From Lachnospiraceae bacterium (GTDB taxonomy: Bacteria > Bacillota > Clostridia > Lachnospirales > Lachnospiraceae): DNA of 56,702 nucleotides. Positions within the stretch are counted from its first letter, which is position 1, and the number at the start of each line of letters is the position of its first letter. A program made the position numbers and the translations under genes. The notes beneath the pieces are model-generated. The model did not search any database, was not told where the DNA came from, and was given only the letters and a program-made list of their open reading frames with translations. The stretch spans positions 1-56,702 of the forward strand of contig JAFLSW010000012.1 in NCBI GenBank assembly GCA_022510725.1, in the 5' to 3' direction. Of the stretch, positions 48,117-56,702 are shown piece by piece.

Positions 48117-48147
48117 AAAAACCAGCCGTTCCATCGGAACGGCTGGT
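48117..48147 (-). terminator. Terminator of rpsF-ssb-rpsR
   Basis: ACCAGCCGTTCC/GGAACGGCTGGT, a perfect 12-bp stem with a 3-base loop (48121-48147), followed on the minus strand by TTTTATA. 34 bases after the rpsR stop. Confidence 0.9.
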
Positions 48148-48180
48148 AATCTGTTACTCTTATGTTTGCTTCCTATCGGC

Positions 48181-48444
48181 TTAGTCCTGTACATAGGGCA
48201 TCAAAGCAATATGACGAGCGCGTTTGATCGCTACGGTTAAAGCTCTCTGATGTTTTGCACAGTTTCCTGTAATCCTTCTGGGAAGGATCTTTCCTCTTTC
48301 GGAAACATATCTTTTTAATTTTGCTACATCCTTATAATCAATTACATTATCTTTGCCACAAAATACGCAGACTTTTTTTCTTCTGCGGATGCCACCTCTC
48401 CTCTTCATAGGAGAATCGGGCTTTTCAGTCTTGTTAAAAGCCAT
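48181..48444 (-). CDS. rpsR: 30S ribosomal protein S18
   Basis: 87 residues. [16 protein letters not shown] and [13 protein letters not shown] show the cysteine-containing, probably zinc-binding form of S18. Start at 48444 follows GGAGG at 7 bases. Last gene of the rpsF-ssb-rpsR operon. Confidence 0.97.
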   Translation of the reverse strand: MAFNKTEKPDSPMKRRGGIRRRKKVCVFCGKDNVIDYKDVAKLKRYVSERGKILPRRITGNCAKHQRALTVAIKRARHIALMPYVQD

Positions 48445-48471
48445 ATCACTGCCTCCATTCTTCATTGTTTT

Positions 48472-48918
48472 CTAACTGAACGGCAATTCTTCGATCCCAT
48501 CAGGAATATTCATGAATCCATCTCCGGCTTCTACAGGAACATCCGGCTGCGGGGGAATAAATCCGCCTCCTACATCCTGTCCGCCGTTCTGGCTCGCCTT
48601 ACTTTCCGCAAATTCCTGTTCTTCCACTACAACATCTGTGGTATAAACCCTAACGCCATCCTTATTGGTATAGCTACCGGTCTGAATCCGACCTGTCACA
48701 GCGATCTTGGTACCTTTTTTTAAGTACTTTTCTGCAAATTCACCTTGTCTGCCAAAAGCAACACAATTGATAAAATCTGCAGTCTGGCCGTCCTGGGTAT
48801 TGCGGCCTCTTCTGTCAACTGCCAAAGAATATCTGGCAATGGCAAGAGGTGTTTCACCTTGAGAATATCTTACCTCAGGATCTCTTGTTAATCGTCCCAT
48901 TAGAATTACTTTATTCAT
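48472..48918 (-). CDS. ssb: Single-stranded DNA-binding protein
   Basis: 148 residues. OB fold with MNKVILMGRLTRDPEVR, VDRRGRNTQDGQTADFINCVAFG and KGTKIAVTGRIQTGSYTNKDG. A flexible Gly/Pro linker leads to an acidic tip ending ELPFS, the protein-interaction tail. Between rpsF and rpsR as in most Firmicutes. Confidence 0.97.
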   Translation of the reverse strand: MNKVILMGRLTRDPEVRYSQGETPLAIARYSLAVDRRGRNTQDGQTADFINCVAFGRQGEFAEKYLKKGTKIAVTGRIQTGSYTNKDGVRVYTTDVVVEEQEFAESKASQNGGQDVGGGFIPPQPDVPVEAGDGFMNIPDGIEELPFS

Positions 48919-48936
48919 ACTTTTTCCTACTTTCTA

Positions 48937-49227
48937 TTATGCCTCGTCTTGTCTAACGCACAAATATCTGATGACATTTTCCATAATACGAATGTTGTTC
49001 TCCACTTCGTAAGGAACAGACGCGTCAGCATCGAATTGGATGAAATAGTAGAAAGCTTCTTTCATTTTCTGAATGTCATAAGCAAGTCTCTTTTTGCCCC
49101 ATTCATCAACATTAGTAACTGTTCCACCGAATCTCTCAATGTAGCCTTTTACCTTATCGATGGTAGCAGCTCTTTCATCGTCTTCGATTTTAGCATTGAC
49201 AACAACGGCTAACTCATATTTGTTCAT
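48937..49227 (-). CDS. rpsF: 30S ribosomal protein S6
   Basis: 96 residues. NKYELAVVVNAKIEDDERAA, VTNVDEWGKKRLAYDIQK and YYFIQFDA are S6 signatures. AGGAGG upstream. First gene of the operon; I looked for the S6:S18-binding leader motif and did not see a convincing CCG-bulge hairpin. Confidence 0.97.
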   Translation of the reverse strand: MNKYELAVVVNAKIEDDERAATIDKVKGYIERFGGTVTNVDEWGKKRLAYDIQKMKEAFYYFIQFDADASVPYEVENNIRIMENVIRYLCVRQDEA

Positions 49228-49299
49228 GCTTCGTTACCTCCTTTTGGTCTCTGGCCCCTTATCTGTGTAAGGAGCAAGGATAATATATCACAGACATTC

Positions 49300-49328
49300 A
49301 TAATAGCATGTCTTTCCATATATTTCAA
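49300..49328 (-). promoter_or_regulatory. Promoter of rpsF-ssb-rpsR
   Basis: On the minus strand TTGAAA (49323-49328) and TATTAT (49300-49305), 17-base spacing. Confidence 0.65.
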
Positions 49329-49335
49329 GCTTTTT

Positions 49336-49518
49336 CTATCCCTCTTTTTGTATTTCTTTTGTACTTTTTTCTACCAATTTCCGTGCCATCATAACCTGAT
49401 GACCGCATCCGCAGCATTTCAATCTAAAATCTGCTCCTACCCGCAAAATCTCCCATTGCTTGCTTCCGCAGGGATGTGGTTTTTTTAAAGTGACAAGATC
49501 TCCTACCTGATATTCCAT
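49336..49518 (-). CDS. DUF951 small protein
   Basis: 60 residues. The start MEYQVGDLVTLKKPHPCGS and the C..C pattern in KCCGCGHQVMM match DUF951, a small family often near rpsF or ychF in Firmicutes. Possibly a KOW-like nucleic-acid-binding fold with a metal site; function not known. Confidence 0.88.
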   Translation of the reverse strand: MEYQVGDLVTLKKPHPCGSKQWEILRVGADFRLKCCGCGHQVMMARKLVEKSTKEIQKEG

Positions 49519-49560
49519 ATATCTTTGCTCCCCAGCCTTTATTCTTACAAGTTCTGCGCC

Positions 49561-50304
49561 TTATTTTTTATTTACCTTGATCTGGGACAGGATTTCTCCG
49601 ATGGGACCGCTTATGACCAGATCTGCCGCACTATCTCTGGAAGTGGGCGCCTTATTGATCAGAACCAGCCTATTGCCCCGATAATAATCCACCAGACCCG
49701 CCGCAGGATAAACCACCAAAGAAGTGCCGCCGATGATCAGCATATCCGCCTCACTGATAGCCCGAATAGCGCCGCTTATGATCTGATTATCCAATCCTTC
49801 TTCATAAAGCACCACATCCGGCTTGATGCTGCCGCCACAGCTACAGGAAGGCACGCCTTCAGATTTTAAGATATATTCCGCATCATAAAACTTGCCGCAG
49901 CTTTCACAATAATTGCGGAGCACGCTGCCGTGCAGCTCATAAACAGTACGGCTTCCTGCCGCCTGGTGAAGTCCGTCTATATTCTGAGTTACAATAGCCG
50001 TCAGCTTTCCTGCAGCTTCCAATTCTGCCAGCTTTAAGTGGGCAGCATTGGGCTTTGCATCAAGACACAGCATTTTGTCCCGATAAAAGCGATAGAACTC
50101 ATCCGGTTTGCTACGATAAAATGTATGACTCAATATGGTTTCCGGGGGATAATCATAATGTTGATGATATAATCCATCCACACTTCTGAAATCCGGGATA
50201 CCGCTTTCTGTTGATACCCCCGCTCCTCCAAAGAATACGATAGCATTGCTTTCATCTATCATCTGTTGTAATTTCTGCACTGCTTCCTGATTGATCTCTT
50301 CCAT
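49561..50304 (-). CDS. NAD-dependent protein deacylase, Sir2 family
   Basis: 247 residues. FFGGAGVSTESGIPDFRS (NAD loop), VTQNIDGLHQAAG with the family NID motif, catalytic His in ELHGSVL, and a zinc module from CESCG and CSCG (about residues 126-150). It removes acyl groups from lysines using NAD. GGAGGGG precedes the ATG. Confidence 0.95.
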   Translation of the reverse strand: MEEINQEAVQKLQQMIDESNAIVFFGGAGVSTESGIPDFRSVDGLYHQHYDYPPETILSHTFYRSKPDEFYRFYRDKMLCLDAKPNAAHLKLAELEAAGKLTAIVTQNIDGLHQAAGSRTVYELHGSVLRNYCESCGKFYDAEYILKSEGVPSCSCGGSIKPDVVLYEEGLDNQIISGAIRAISEADMLIIGGTSLVVYPAAGLVDYYRGNRLVLINKAPTSRDSAADLVISGPIGEILSQIKVNKK

Positions 50305-50326
50305 AAGCCCCTCCTTCTTCCTTGTC

Positions 50327-51133
50327 TTACCTGACAGGGAATAATTTTATATTACCATATATCCAATCCTTGCACACACCAAAAAATTCCCGCACCAGGT
50401 CGGAAGCCATGGTTCGCACATCATCCCTCGCCGCAAGCCCCTGGGGATCCCGAAACCCTGCTCCCCTTGCCAGATGCACTGCCCTGAAAATATGAAAATC
50501 ATTGCTGACTACGGCTATTTTCGCATCTGCTCCCGCTATCTCGTAGGAAAAAGTAAGATTTTCATCAGTATTTCTTGATGCCTCTTCCAACAAAATACGA
50601 TCCCCATCCAATCCTTTTTCCTCTAAATATCGTGCCATGGCATAGGCTTCGGTAGTGGTTTCATTGCTGCCCTGTCCACCGGATACGATCACCTTTACTC
50701 CTTCATGCTCTATGGCATAATCATAGGCTGCATCCAGCCTTTTTGCCAGCGTATTGCTGGGTTTTCCATACTTTACATGAGCGCCCAGCACAATAAGGTA
50801 ATCCACCTCGCCTGCAGGTTCTCTATAAAATCCTGATAAGATCAGTCCTTCTATAAAACAGAAAAAAGCAAAACAAATGCCAATAAAACTGTATAACAGA
50901 ACCCGTACAGGTTTTGGAATACAGCGCTTTACAAGATGGATCCTTGCCAAGAAAGAAAACAATAGGCAAAGCAGGCCGCCAAAGAGCCATATAAGATAAA
51001 AAACATTAGTTAGCCCAACATAGCTCATAAGGAGTGTAAAGTAAAGCAGACAGACTATACCAAGTATCAGCCAGATCACACAAGGCAGATTTCTTTCCTT
51101 TTTGTTGTGCTTTTTTTCTCTCTCTTTTCTCAT
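50327..51133 (-). CDS. YdcF/SanA-like DUF218 membrane protein
   Basis: 268 residues. A basic N-terminus, three hydrophobic segments (about 20-110), then a DUF218 domain with YLIVLGAHVKYGKPSNTLAKRL, VIVSGGQGSNE and EEASRNTDENL. Relatives affect envelope barrier function. Start is uncertain: ATG 51133 is chosen, with AAAGGA about 13 bases upstream; a TTG 12 codons earlier is possible. Confidence 0.85.
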   Translation of the reverse strand: MRKEREKKHNKKERNLPCVIWLILGIVCLLYFTLLMSYVGLTNVFYLIWLFGGLLCLLFSFLARIHLVKRCIPKPVRVLLYSFIGICFAFFCFIEGLILSGFYREPAGEVDYLIVLGAHVKYGKPSNTLAKRLDAAYDYAIEHEGVKVIVSGGQGSNETTTEAYAMARYLEEKGLDGDRILLEEASRNTDENLTFSYEIAGADAKIAVVSNDFHIFRAVHLARGAGFRDPQGLAARDDVRTMASDLVREFFGVCKDWIYGNIKLFPVR

Positions 51134-51213
51134 GTATAAGACTTGGTTTCCTTTCTGTGATCTGACCAAAAAAGCTCAGACCCATGGGGCCGAGCCTTCC
51201 TATCCATCTGCAA

Positions 51214-51248
51214 AAAGAGTTGCCAGGCCAACTGCCTGACAACTCTTT
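51214..51248 (-). terminator. Terminator of the OFA-family transporter gene
   Basis: AAAGAGTTG-CAGGC (51214-51228) pairs with GCCTG-CAACTCTTT (51234-51248), one mismatch; T-run on the minus strand after it. Confidence 0.85.
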
Positions 51249-51257
51249 CGTATTTAT

Positions 51258-52643
51258 TTATGCTTCTTCTTTTGCCTGTTTCTTTACTTCTTTTGCTGCT
51301 AATGCTTTCTCAGTGGGTTTTACCATCACAAGACAGATGATCAGCGCAATGATATAAAGAGCAATGGTGGCATACAATACATACTGATATCCTGTAGGAT
51401 TTACAGTCATCACTTCCATGGTGCCATCTGCCAAAGCATGCTCAATATCCACCGGTGTACCGAAGGTATTTACGATCCAGGTAGCCATCTGGTTACCGGT
51501 CAGACCTGCAAATGCCCATGCTGATAAGGTCAGACCATGGATCGCACTGATATTGCCCATCCCGTAGTGATCGGAAAGCAGGGTGGGCACATTGGAAAAG
51601 CCGCCGCCGTATCCTGCATTTACTACAAAGATCAGACCCAATACCAAAACAACCAAAGCTGTATTGCCCTCGCCATTCTTAATACCGTTTGTCAAAAGCA
51701 CCGCAGCGGTAAATACAATGGAAAGAACGAAGATCAACTTATAGATCGTGTTTCTGTCTTTCATGGTATCTGCCCATGCAGAAAAGCCTAAGCGGCCGCC
51801 TGCATTAAAGATAGCGGATACGGTGGAAATGATACCTACCACTCCGGCAAGACCGATACATTTTACGATCATCTTTTCCTGAGAGATCAAGGCAAGACCG
51901 CAGGTAATATTGATATAGAACATCAGCCAGATACCGATATAGTTGGCAATGGGTTTGGATTTGATTACTGCCAACATACCCTGACCTTTTTCCTTCTGCT
52001 GGGGCTCATGCCAGCCGTCAGGTTTCTTTAACAGCAGATGTCCTACAAACATCATAACAAAATATACACAAGCAAGGATCAGGAACATTTTATAAATGCC
52101 GCCTTCTCCCAAGTTATCCAGCATAGCCTGCATGATGGGGCTGGCAATGGCTTTTGCAGCACCAAAGCCTGCAACTGCAAGACCTGTAGCAAGACCTTTT
52201 CTGTCTTCAAACCAAAGCATCAGCGTCTTGACAGGGGAAAGATAACCGGTTCCCAATCCGACACCCATGATAAAACCATAGCAAATATAAATACCGATCA
52301 GAGCCAATGCACTTCCCTGATGTGCTCCTCCATAGTAAATGAAAAAGCCTGTTCCTGCCATACCACAGGCAAAGCAGATGGTGGCGATCAAGGAAGACTT
52401 ATGTATATCCTTTTCTACAATATTTCCAAGGAATGCAGCTGACATTCCCAAGAAAAAGATGGCAAAGCTGAAAGCCCATTCTGTCGCACCTTTGGAAAAG
52501 CCGATATAATCTGCAATTTCCTGGCTGAAGATCGACCAGCAGTAAACAGTACCGATGCTGCAGTGCAGCAGTAATGCGGGAATCGCAGCACGCACCCATT
52601 TATTAGTGCGCCATCCCCCGGATTTTTTTTCATTTTCTCCCAT
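51258..52643 (-). CDS. MFS transporter of the oxalate/formate antiporter (OFA) family
   Basis: 461 residues, 12 predicted membrane helices. Start of the transport domain CSIGTVYCWSIFSQ matches the OFA signature (G-x-Y-W-S-x-F), and GLGTGYLSPVKTLMLWF follows. Family members exchange oxalate, formate or related organic acids; many are of unknown substrate. A link to formate from PFL is possible but not shown. GGAAG upstream; strong promoter and terminator make it monocistronic. Confidence 0.88.
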   Translation of the reverse strand: MGENEKKSGGWRTNKWVRAAIPALLLHCSIGTVYCWSIFSQEIADYIGFSKGATEWAFSFAIFFLGMSAAFLGNIVEKDIHKSSLIATICFACGMAGTGFFIYYGGAHQGSALALIGIYICYGFIMGVGLGTGYLSPVKTLMLWFEDRKGLATGLAVAGFGAAKAIASPIMQAMLDNLGEGGIYKMFLILACVYFVMMFVGHLLLKKPDGWHEPQQKEKGQGMLAVIKSKPIANYIGIWLMFYINITCGLALISQEKMIVKCIGLAGVVGIISTVSAIFNAGGRLGFSAWADTMKDRNTIYKLIFVLSIVFTAAVLLTNGIKNGEGNTALVVLVLGLIFVVNAGYGGGFSNVPTLLSDHYGMGNISAIHGLTLSAWAFAGLTGNQMATWIVNTFGTPVDIEHALADGTMEVMTVNPTGYQYVLYATIALYIIALIICLVMVKPTEKALAAKEVKKQAKEEA

Positions 52644-52732
52644 AATCTTTACTTCCTTCGTGTTTACTAATATTTTATGCCCTCTATCCGCATCTCAGAC
52701 ACTTCTGATAAATACAAATACAAAGCATTGAT

Positions 52733-52761
52733 ATTATACACCTTTTACAAGAATCTTTCAA
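52733..52761 (-). promoter_or_regulatory. Promoter of the OFA-family transporter gene
   Basis: On the minus strand TTGAAA (52756-52761) and TATAAT (52733-52738), 17-base spacing, about 90 bases from the ATG. Confidence 0.75.
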
Positions 52762-52777
52762 GATAACTTGGTCTATA

Positions 52778-53719
52778 TTACGGCAAAAATAAAGCGATAA
52801 TAGGGATGGTGATAACGCTGAACAGGGTACTTAGAACGCTTCCCCTTGTACAGCAAGTCTCATCCGCTCCTCTGTCTGTGGCCAACAGTACTACGATGCT
52901 GCCTACCGGCATGGCTAACATCAGGATAAATAAGCCTGCAATCTGTACATCCAAAGACAACTGTCCAATAATCAACGCAGCTGCGATGGGAATCAGCAAT
53001 AACCGGATCGCCAAAAAGAAATATATCTTTTTATCGTTAAAAAGCTTTTTCCAATCCTGCTGCGCCATAGAAGCTCCGATTAAGATCATGGACATAGGCA
53101 CTGCCGGTTCTCCCAGATAAGAAACAAGGGCGGCTGCAGGTCCGGGAACGGGAATATTTGCCGCAAATATGATAATGGCAATGATACAGGCGATGACCCC
53201 GGGATTTAATATCAGCTTTAGGGAACTGTCTTTTTCTTTCTTGCTGACATTTTCGTCCGATACGCTGATTGCTGCCAAATGGATGCCATAGGTATATAAA
53301 AGAAAGTTATAGCCTAAGATATAAAAAGCAATGTATAATACAATGCCTTCCCCATATACACTGCTTATAACAGGGATTCCCATAAATCCCACATTGGAAA
53401 AGATCAGCATCATCCGATACAAGCTTTCCGTAGGTGCTTTTAGCCCAAGGAGTTTTACCAGCGGAAAACTGAGTATGACCAAAAGGGCAAAATAAATTCC
53501 TACCATGGCTAAATTTAACAGGATCTTTTTCATATCATTTCCTGCCGCCTGACCTACCACACCGTTAATGATCAGCATGGGATTAAATACATTTACCACG
53601 ATCTTGGACAACTTTGCGTAGGAATTCTGGTCCAGCCAGGTCAGCTTGTAGCATCCATAACCTACTACCATTAACACAAAGAGCACGATCATCTGTTTCA
53701 GCACAATTATCGTTTGCAT
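52778..53719 (-). CDS. AEC-family transporter (auxin efflux carrier/malate permease type)
   Basis: 313 residues with about ten membrane helices in two halves. The phrase NVGFMGIPVISSVYG and PMSMILIGASMAQQ are typical of the bacterial AEC (Mem_trans) family, which exports or imports small carboxylates. Substrate unknown. AAAGGA upstream of the ATG. Confidence 0.88.
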   Translation of the reverse strand: MQTIIVLKQMIVLFVLMVVGYGCYKLTWLDQNSYAKLSKIVVNVFNPMLIINGVVGQAAGNDMKKILLNLAMVGIYFALLVILSFPLVKLLGLKAPTESLYRMMLIFSNVGFMGIPVISSVYGEGIVLYIAFYILGYNFLLYTYGIHLAAISVSDENVSKKEKDSSLKLILNPGVIACIIAIIIFAANIPVPGPAAALVSYLGEPAVPMSMILIGASMAQQDWKKLFNDKKIYFFLAIRLLLIPIAAALIIGQLSLDVQIAGLFILMLAMPVGSIVVLLATDRGADETCCTRGSVLSTLFSVITIPIIALFLP

Positions 53720-53746
53720 ATTTTTTATCCTTTACTTGTTTTTGAC

Positions 53747-53775
53747 AGTATACGCCACTGTATAAAGAATGGCAA
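53747..53775 (-). promoter_or_regulatory. Promoter of the AEC transporter gene
   Basis: On the minus strand TTGCCA (53770-53775), 17 bases, TATACT (53747-53752), about 30 bases before the ATG. Confidence 0.65.
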
Positions 53776-53854
53776 TAATCAATCACATTTATCATATCAC
53801 AAAAACAGTTTCATCGCCTTACGAATTTAGATACATATTAGAGAAAGTTTTGTT

Positions 53855-53989
53855 ATGATTTTTATGGTAAAATATTTTTTTGATAATATGAAATTTTCTG
53901 AAACCAAAAGAAATGATTTGGCGTCTAATCTAACGAAGGACAAGGTCATTTATAAAATCAAGCCCGAAGAACGAAAAGAGGAAATATGA
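53855..53989 (+). CDS. Possible 44-residue leader ORF before the C39-like gene
   Basis: I found an ATG at 53855 opening 44 codons whose TGA overlaps the ATG of the next gene (ATGA). The protein would be Lys- and Glu-rich at its C-terminus (KIKPEERKEEI). The ribosome site is weak (GAGAAAG) and a possible -10 overlaps its start, so it may be untranslated leader. The remainder of 53776-53854 shows nothing recognised. Confidence 0.3.
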   Translation: MIFMVKYFFDNMKFSETKRNDLASNLTKDKVIYKIKPEERKEEI

Positions 53990-54942
53990 AAAGAGACACA
54001 AGAAGAAGACAGCAAAAAGAACGCATCAACCTTTTTATTAAGATCGCATTAATGGTCATACTGATCTGTTCCATCAAAAATATCAATACCCGCCTGGATA
54101 AAATACAAAAGATGTTGGAACAAATGGGATTTACCGAGGCAAGGGAAGTGAGTGCCGCCACAAATATCAAAGAAAAAAATGACTACAACGAAGAGATAAA
54201 TTATGTTGAAACCATTGATGTGATAAATGTGGAAAAACCTATGGACCGAACTGCCAGGGAGGTTTTGCAAAAATTAAACGAATTAGGCAATGCTAACCCA
54301 ACCATTATGGAAGTTTATCAAAATCATTCTTTATATCCGGATGACTTATTGGCCGCATTGGCAAATAATCCGGAGATGGCAGATTTCGTTGCCGGCTACT
54401 TAAACAGGGAGAACCACGGTGCAGAAGGACTGACCGCTTCAGAAAAGGAGCAGGAGCATCCCCTGTTTCTCCAATGGGATCCTCGCTGGGGCTACAAATC
54501 ATACGGGACGGAAAGCAACATCGGTCTTGCCGGATGCGGTCCCACCTGTCTTTCCATGGTACTATTCTACCTGACCGGGGATGAAACCCTTACGCCGGAT
54601 AAGATTGCAAAATACAGTATGGATAACGGATATTATATGCAAGGAACCGGCACAGCATGGGCATTAATGGAGGATGTGCCAAAACGATACAATATTAAAG
54701 TCAGCACCTTAAGCAAATCTGCCGACAATATGAAGGCCGTCTTAGACAACGACAGCATTATCATATGCTCCATGGGCAAAGGTGATTTTACAGCTTTCGG
54801 CCATTTTATCGTCATATACGGATATGATGAAAATGGATTTTTTGTCAACGATCCAAACTGCATAGCCCGAAGCCGCAGAAACTGGACCTATAGTGAGATT
54901 GAAAAACAGATCAAGAAAATTTGGGTATATACAAATGCTTAA
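53986..54942 (+). CDS. Membrane-anchored C39-like cysteine peptidase
   Basis: 318 residues. Basic N-terminus and one membrane anchor (about 16-34), then a charged helical linker, then a C39-like papain fold. The predicted catalytic residues are all present: Gln163 (LQWDPRWG), Cys184 (AGCGPTCLSM), His273 (GHFIVIYGY) and Asp289 (VNDP). Lack of an ABC domain separates it from bacteriocin exporters; it may process or cut peptides outside the membrane. AGAGG 5 bases before the ATG. Confidence 0.85.
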   Translation: MKRDTRRRQQKERINLFIKIALMVILICSIKNINTRLDKIQKMLEQMGFTEAREVSAATNIKEKNDYNEEINYVETIDVINVEKPMDRTAREVLQKLNELGNANPTIMEVYQNHSLYPDDLLAALANNPEMADFVAGYLNRENHGAEGLTASEKEQEHPLFLQWDPRWGYKSYGTESNIGLAGCGPTCLSMVLFYLTGDETLTPDKIAKYSMDNGYYMQGTGTAWALMEDVPKRYNIKVSTLSKSADNMKAVLDNDSIIICSMGKGDFTAFGHFIVIYGYDENGFFVNDPNCIARSRRNWTYSEIEKQIKKIWVYTNA

Positions 54943-54972
54943 TCTTGTATCGGATTCTTTTTCACGATAGCA

Positions 54973-56298
54973 TTAGTCCCTCTCCGGCAAATATCCGCAG
55001 CGATCAATATTTACCCTTTCTAAATTGGGCAGCTCCGTAATGATTTCTGTGTTTGTCAGGCGGCCACATTCCCTAATACTCAGGTTTCTCAATTCTGTCA
55101 AGTTTCCTAAGGCATTGATATCTGTCAGGCTGTCACAACTATAAATGCTCAACCGCTCCAAATTCGTCAGATTTCTTAAGACATCGATATCCGTTAAGCT
55201 GTCACAGCCAATAATAGACAGATCTTCTAAATTGGTTAAGCTTCTTAAACCGGTTATGTCTGTCAGATTGCGGCAGTTTTCAATATATAAAGTGCCCAAA
55301 GCAGGCAGGTATCCCAAACCAATTAATTCCGTCAGATTTTCGCCGCCAATGCTCAGTATCTGCAAATTTGTCAAATTGGATAGATCCCCTATCTCCTTCA
55401 AGTGATTCCCATGAATGATTAATATCTCTAACTTATTTAAATTCTTTAAGATGCTGATATCTTCCATATTATCATCATAAATGGATAAATCTGTTAGATT
55501 GGTCAGATTCTCCAATACAGTAATATCCGTTATACCGTCACAACTGTAAATATGCAAAGTACGCAGATCAGTTAAAGCACTCAATACACTGATATCCTCC
55601 AGGCCACTGCAATTATCAATATCTAAGTACTGCAACTGGGTTAGATTAGCTAATACACTGATATCTGTCAATCCGGCGCACCTATAGATTGCCAGGTTTG
55701 ACAAATTGGTTAGATCAGCCAATGCATTTAAATCTGTTAAATCACCACTGCCTACAATTCGAAGTCTTGTTAAATTGCTGGGATTTTTCAAATCGCTCAG
55801 ACCGCTTAAACTGCTACAATCATAAATGGTCAATTCTTCTAAATCAGTCAGTCCTTCCAAAAAACTCAGATCCGTCAAACTCTTATAACCATAAAAAGTC
55901 AGCTTTGTTAAATGATTTAGATTTTTTAAAGGCTCCGGACTCACACCTTTTTCTACCCCAATCTCTAAAGTAGTCAATGATGTAAAATATTGTATAGGCG
56001 TAATATCAGTATATACAGGGCTGTTTTTGCCTGCAGTTTCATCCCTGGTATATACCGTGATATTTTTCACATCTTTGTATGTAATGTCTCCTTCGGGAAT
56101 CCTGGTCATCTTCCTGACATCTGCTAACATCTGCTGATCTGTAAAGGTAATGACGGTATCATCCGACCATTGTCCTTCCCTGGTATATTCGCCTTTATCA
56201 CCGGCTGAATCTCCATCAGCATCTAAAGCAGAACTGCATGCTGTCATCCCAAAGATCAGCGACAAACATAAACCGATTAATAATAATTTTCTTTTCAT
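54973..56298 (-). CDS. Leucine-rich-repeat lipoprotein
   Basis: 441 residues. Lipoprotein signal with lipobox GMTAC (Cys near residue 21), an acidic spacer, then about a dozen or more leucine-rich repeats of 22-23 residues from roughly residue 105 to the end, with the pattern LTNL..L.I..CDSLTDI. The adjacent repeats are alike at the DNA level too. Such bacterial LRR surface proteins (BspA/internalin-like) bind proteins. The second ATG at 56298 is 7 bases from AGGAG and preferred. Confidence 0.88.
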   Translation of the reverse strand: MKRKLLLIGLCLSLIFGMTACSSALDADGDSAGDKGEYTREGQWSDDTVITFTDQQMLADVRKMTRIPEGDITYKDVKNITVYTRDETAGKNSPVYTDITPIQYFTSLTTLEIGVEKGVSPEPLKNLNHLTKLTFYGYKSLTDLSFLEGLTDLEELTIYDCSSLSGLSDLKNPSNLTRLRIVGSGDLTDLNALADLTNLSNLAIYRCAGLTDISVLANLTQLQYLDIDNCSGLEDISVLSALTDLRTLHIYSCDGITDITVLENLTNLTDLSIYDDNMEDISILKNLNKLEILIIHGNHLKEIGDLSNLTNLQILSIGGENLTELIGLGYLPALGTLYIENCRNLTDITGLRSLTNLEDLSIIGCDSLTDIDVLRNLTNLERLSIYSCDSLTDINALGNLTELRNLSIRECGRLTNTEIITELPNLERVNIDRCGYLPERD

Positions 56299-56454
56299 CA
56301 TTTTTCTCCTATGATGTACAAAGATTGCTATGTTTATAATAAATTATAGCCATTCATATTACCCAAACTCATTGTTAAGCTTAAAGCATTTTTCCGACGG
56401 TGAAATCATTGGATAAATAAATCGAAAAGCAGAGCAAAAAATTTTCACATGAGC

Positions 56455-56702
56455 CTAGTTGACTAATTCTCTAAGGCGGCGGATCTCCACTTCCATACTT
56501 GCAATCTGTCTGTCTTTTTCCGCTATCTGCTCTTCCATCTCTTCCATCTGCACTTTAAATTCCGCTTCTCTTTCATCCATGATCTGACTGGGTAGTTTGA
56601 TCACTGATTCTGTCATCTTATCGGCCTCCTTTAACAGCTTCGGGTGATTTTTTAGCACCCGTTTCACTGCCAAATGAAATAATTCATAATAGTTACTGTA
56701 TT
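56455..56702 (-). CDS. 3' end of an unidentified coiled-coil protein gene
   Basis: The frame is open from the window edge to the stop at 56455; a TTG at 56673 is not needed as a start. The visible C-terminus is a basic helix (VKRVLKNHPKLLKEADK), the phrase LPSQIMDEREAEFK, then a heptad coiled coil (EEQIAEKDRQIASMEVEIRR). This tail is like those of Rpn/PD-(D/E)XK-type putative transposase proteins, but the catalytic part is outside the window, so the family is only a guess. The 153 bases between it and the LRR gene hold nothing recognised apart from that gene's start signals. Confidence 0.55.
   Translation of the reverse strand, partial: YSNYYELFHLAVKRVLKNHPKLLKEADKMTESVIKLPSQIMDEREAEFKVQMEEMEEQIAEKDRQIASMEVEIRRLRELVN

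Noticed and set aside
49228-49299. S6:S18 autoregulatory leader before rpsF
   Set aside because: A CCTTA/TAAGG hairpin is present but the CCG bulge of the known motif was not found.

Overview
The window reads as a chromosomal segment of a strictly anaerobic, endospore-forming member of the Clostridia, most likely a Lachnospiraceae-type gut bacterium. Reasons: SpoVT, SpoVG, CwlD and SleB-like spore/cell-wall genes; a meso-diaminopimelate dehydrogenase; the glgC-glgD pair; pyruvate formate-lyase with its activase; a clostridial 2[4Fe-4S] ferredoxin; an F-type ATP synthase whose c subunit carries the sodium-binding signature; and AGGAGG-type ribosome binding sites with moderately AT-rich DNA. 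The species cannot be named from the sequence. No rRNA, tRNA, CRISPR array, prophage or intact insertion sequence was seen.

Layout, left to right. 1-2341: a truncated FtsX-type ABC permease with a coiled-coil extracytoplasmic insert. 2456-11475 (minus): a long run ddh-pth-mfd-126 aa protein-small cysteine protein-hybrid histidine kinase, followed by spoVT. 11600-14465 (minus): glgC-glgD-spoVG. 14649-19611 (plus): murC, then a cluster of DnaA-box-like 9-mers, then a DnaD-domain primosome protein, a DnaI-like helicase loader and an unusually long PRPP synthetase. 19613-24904: a zinc-ribbon protein, queT behind a probable preQ1-type pseudoknot leader, a large exported protein ending in a catalytically dead C39-like domain, a METTL25-like methyltransferase and a small conserved protein. 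25022-32206 (minus): the complete ATP synthase operon atpZ-I-B-E-F-H-A-G-D-C with promoter and terminator. 32261-38437: a DUF402 protein, a SleB-type hydrolase, rpiB, a Sua5/TsaC protein, cwlD, a GH18 protein and a TTG-initiated 68 aa protein. 38922-44110: mecA, a DUF1858 protein and the pyruvate formate-lyase locus. 44125-49328 (minus): gdpP-rplI-dnaB and rpsF-ssb-rpsR. 49336-53775 (minus): DUF951, a sirtuin, a YdcF-like protein, an OFA-family transporter and an AEC-family transporter. 53855-56702: a membrane-anchored C39-like peptidase, a leucine-rich-repeat lipoprotein, and the 3' end of an unidentified coiled-coil gene.

The most interesting locus is at 40247-43769. Pyruvate formate-lyase is split into a 679-residue core (with the Cys-Cys pair but no glycyl-radical loop) and a separate 80-residue glycyl-radical domain. 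Together they are 759 residues, close to the length of a conventional one-piece enzyme. Between them lies a 67-residue protein that resembles the first half of the glycyl-radical domain but has a CX2CX6C cysteine cluster where the glycine loop should be. A paralogue of this small protein sits 35 kb away, directly upstream of the hybrid histidine kinase (5740-5958). I infer a split, exchangeable-radical-domain PFL with a small cysteine-bearing partner that may occupy the docking site or sense redox state. The split itself is read directly from the sequence; the role of the small proteins is inference.
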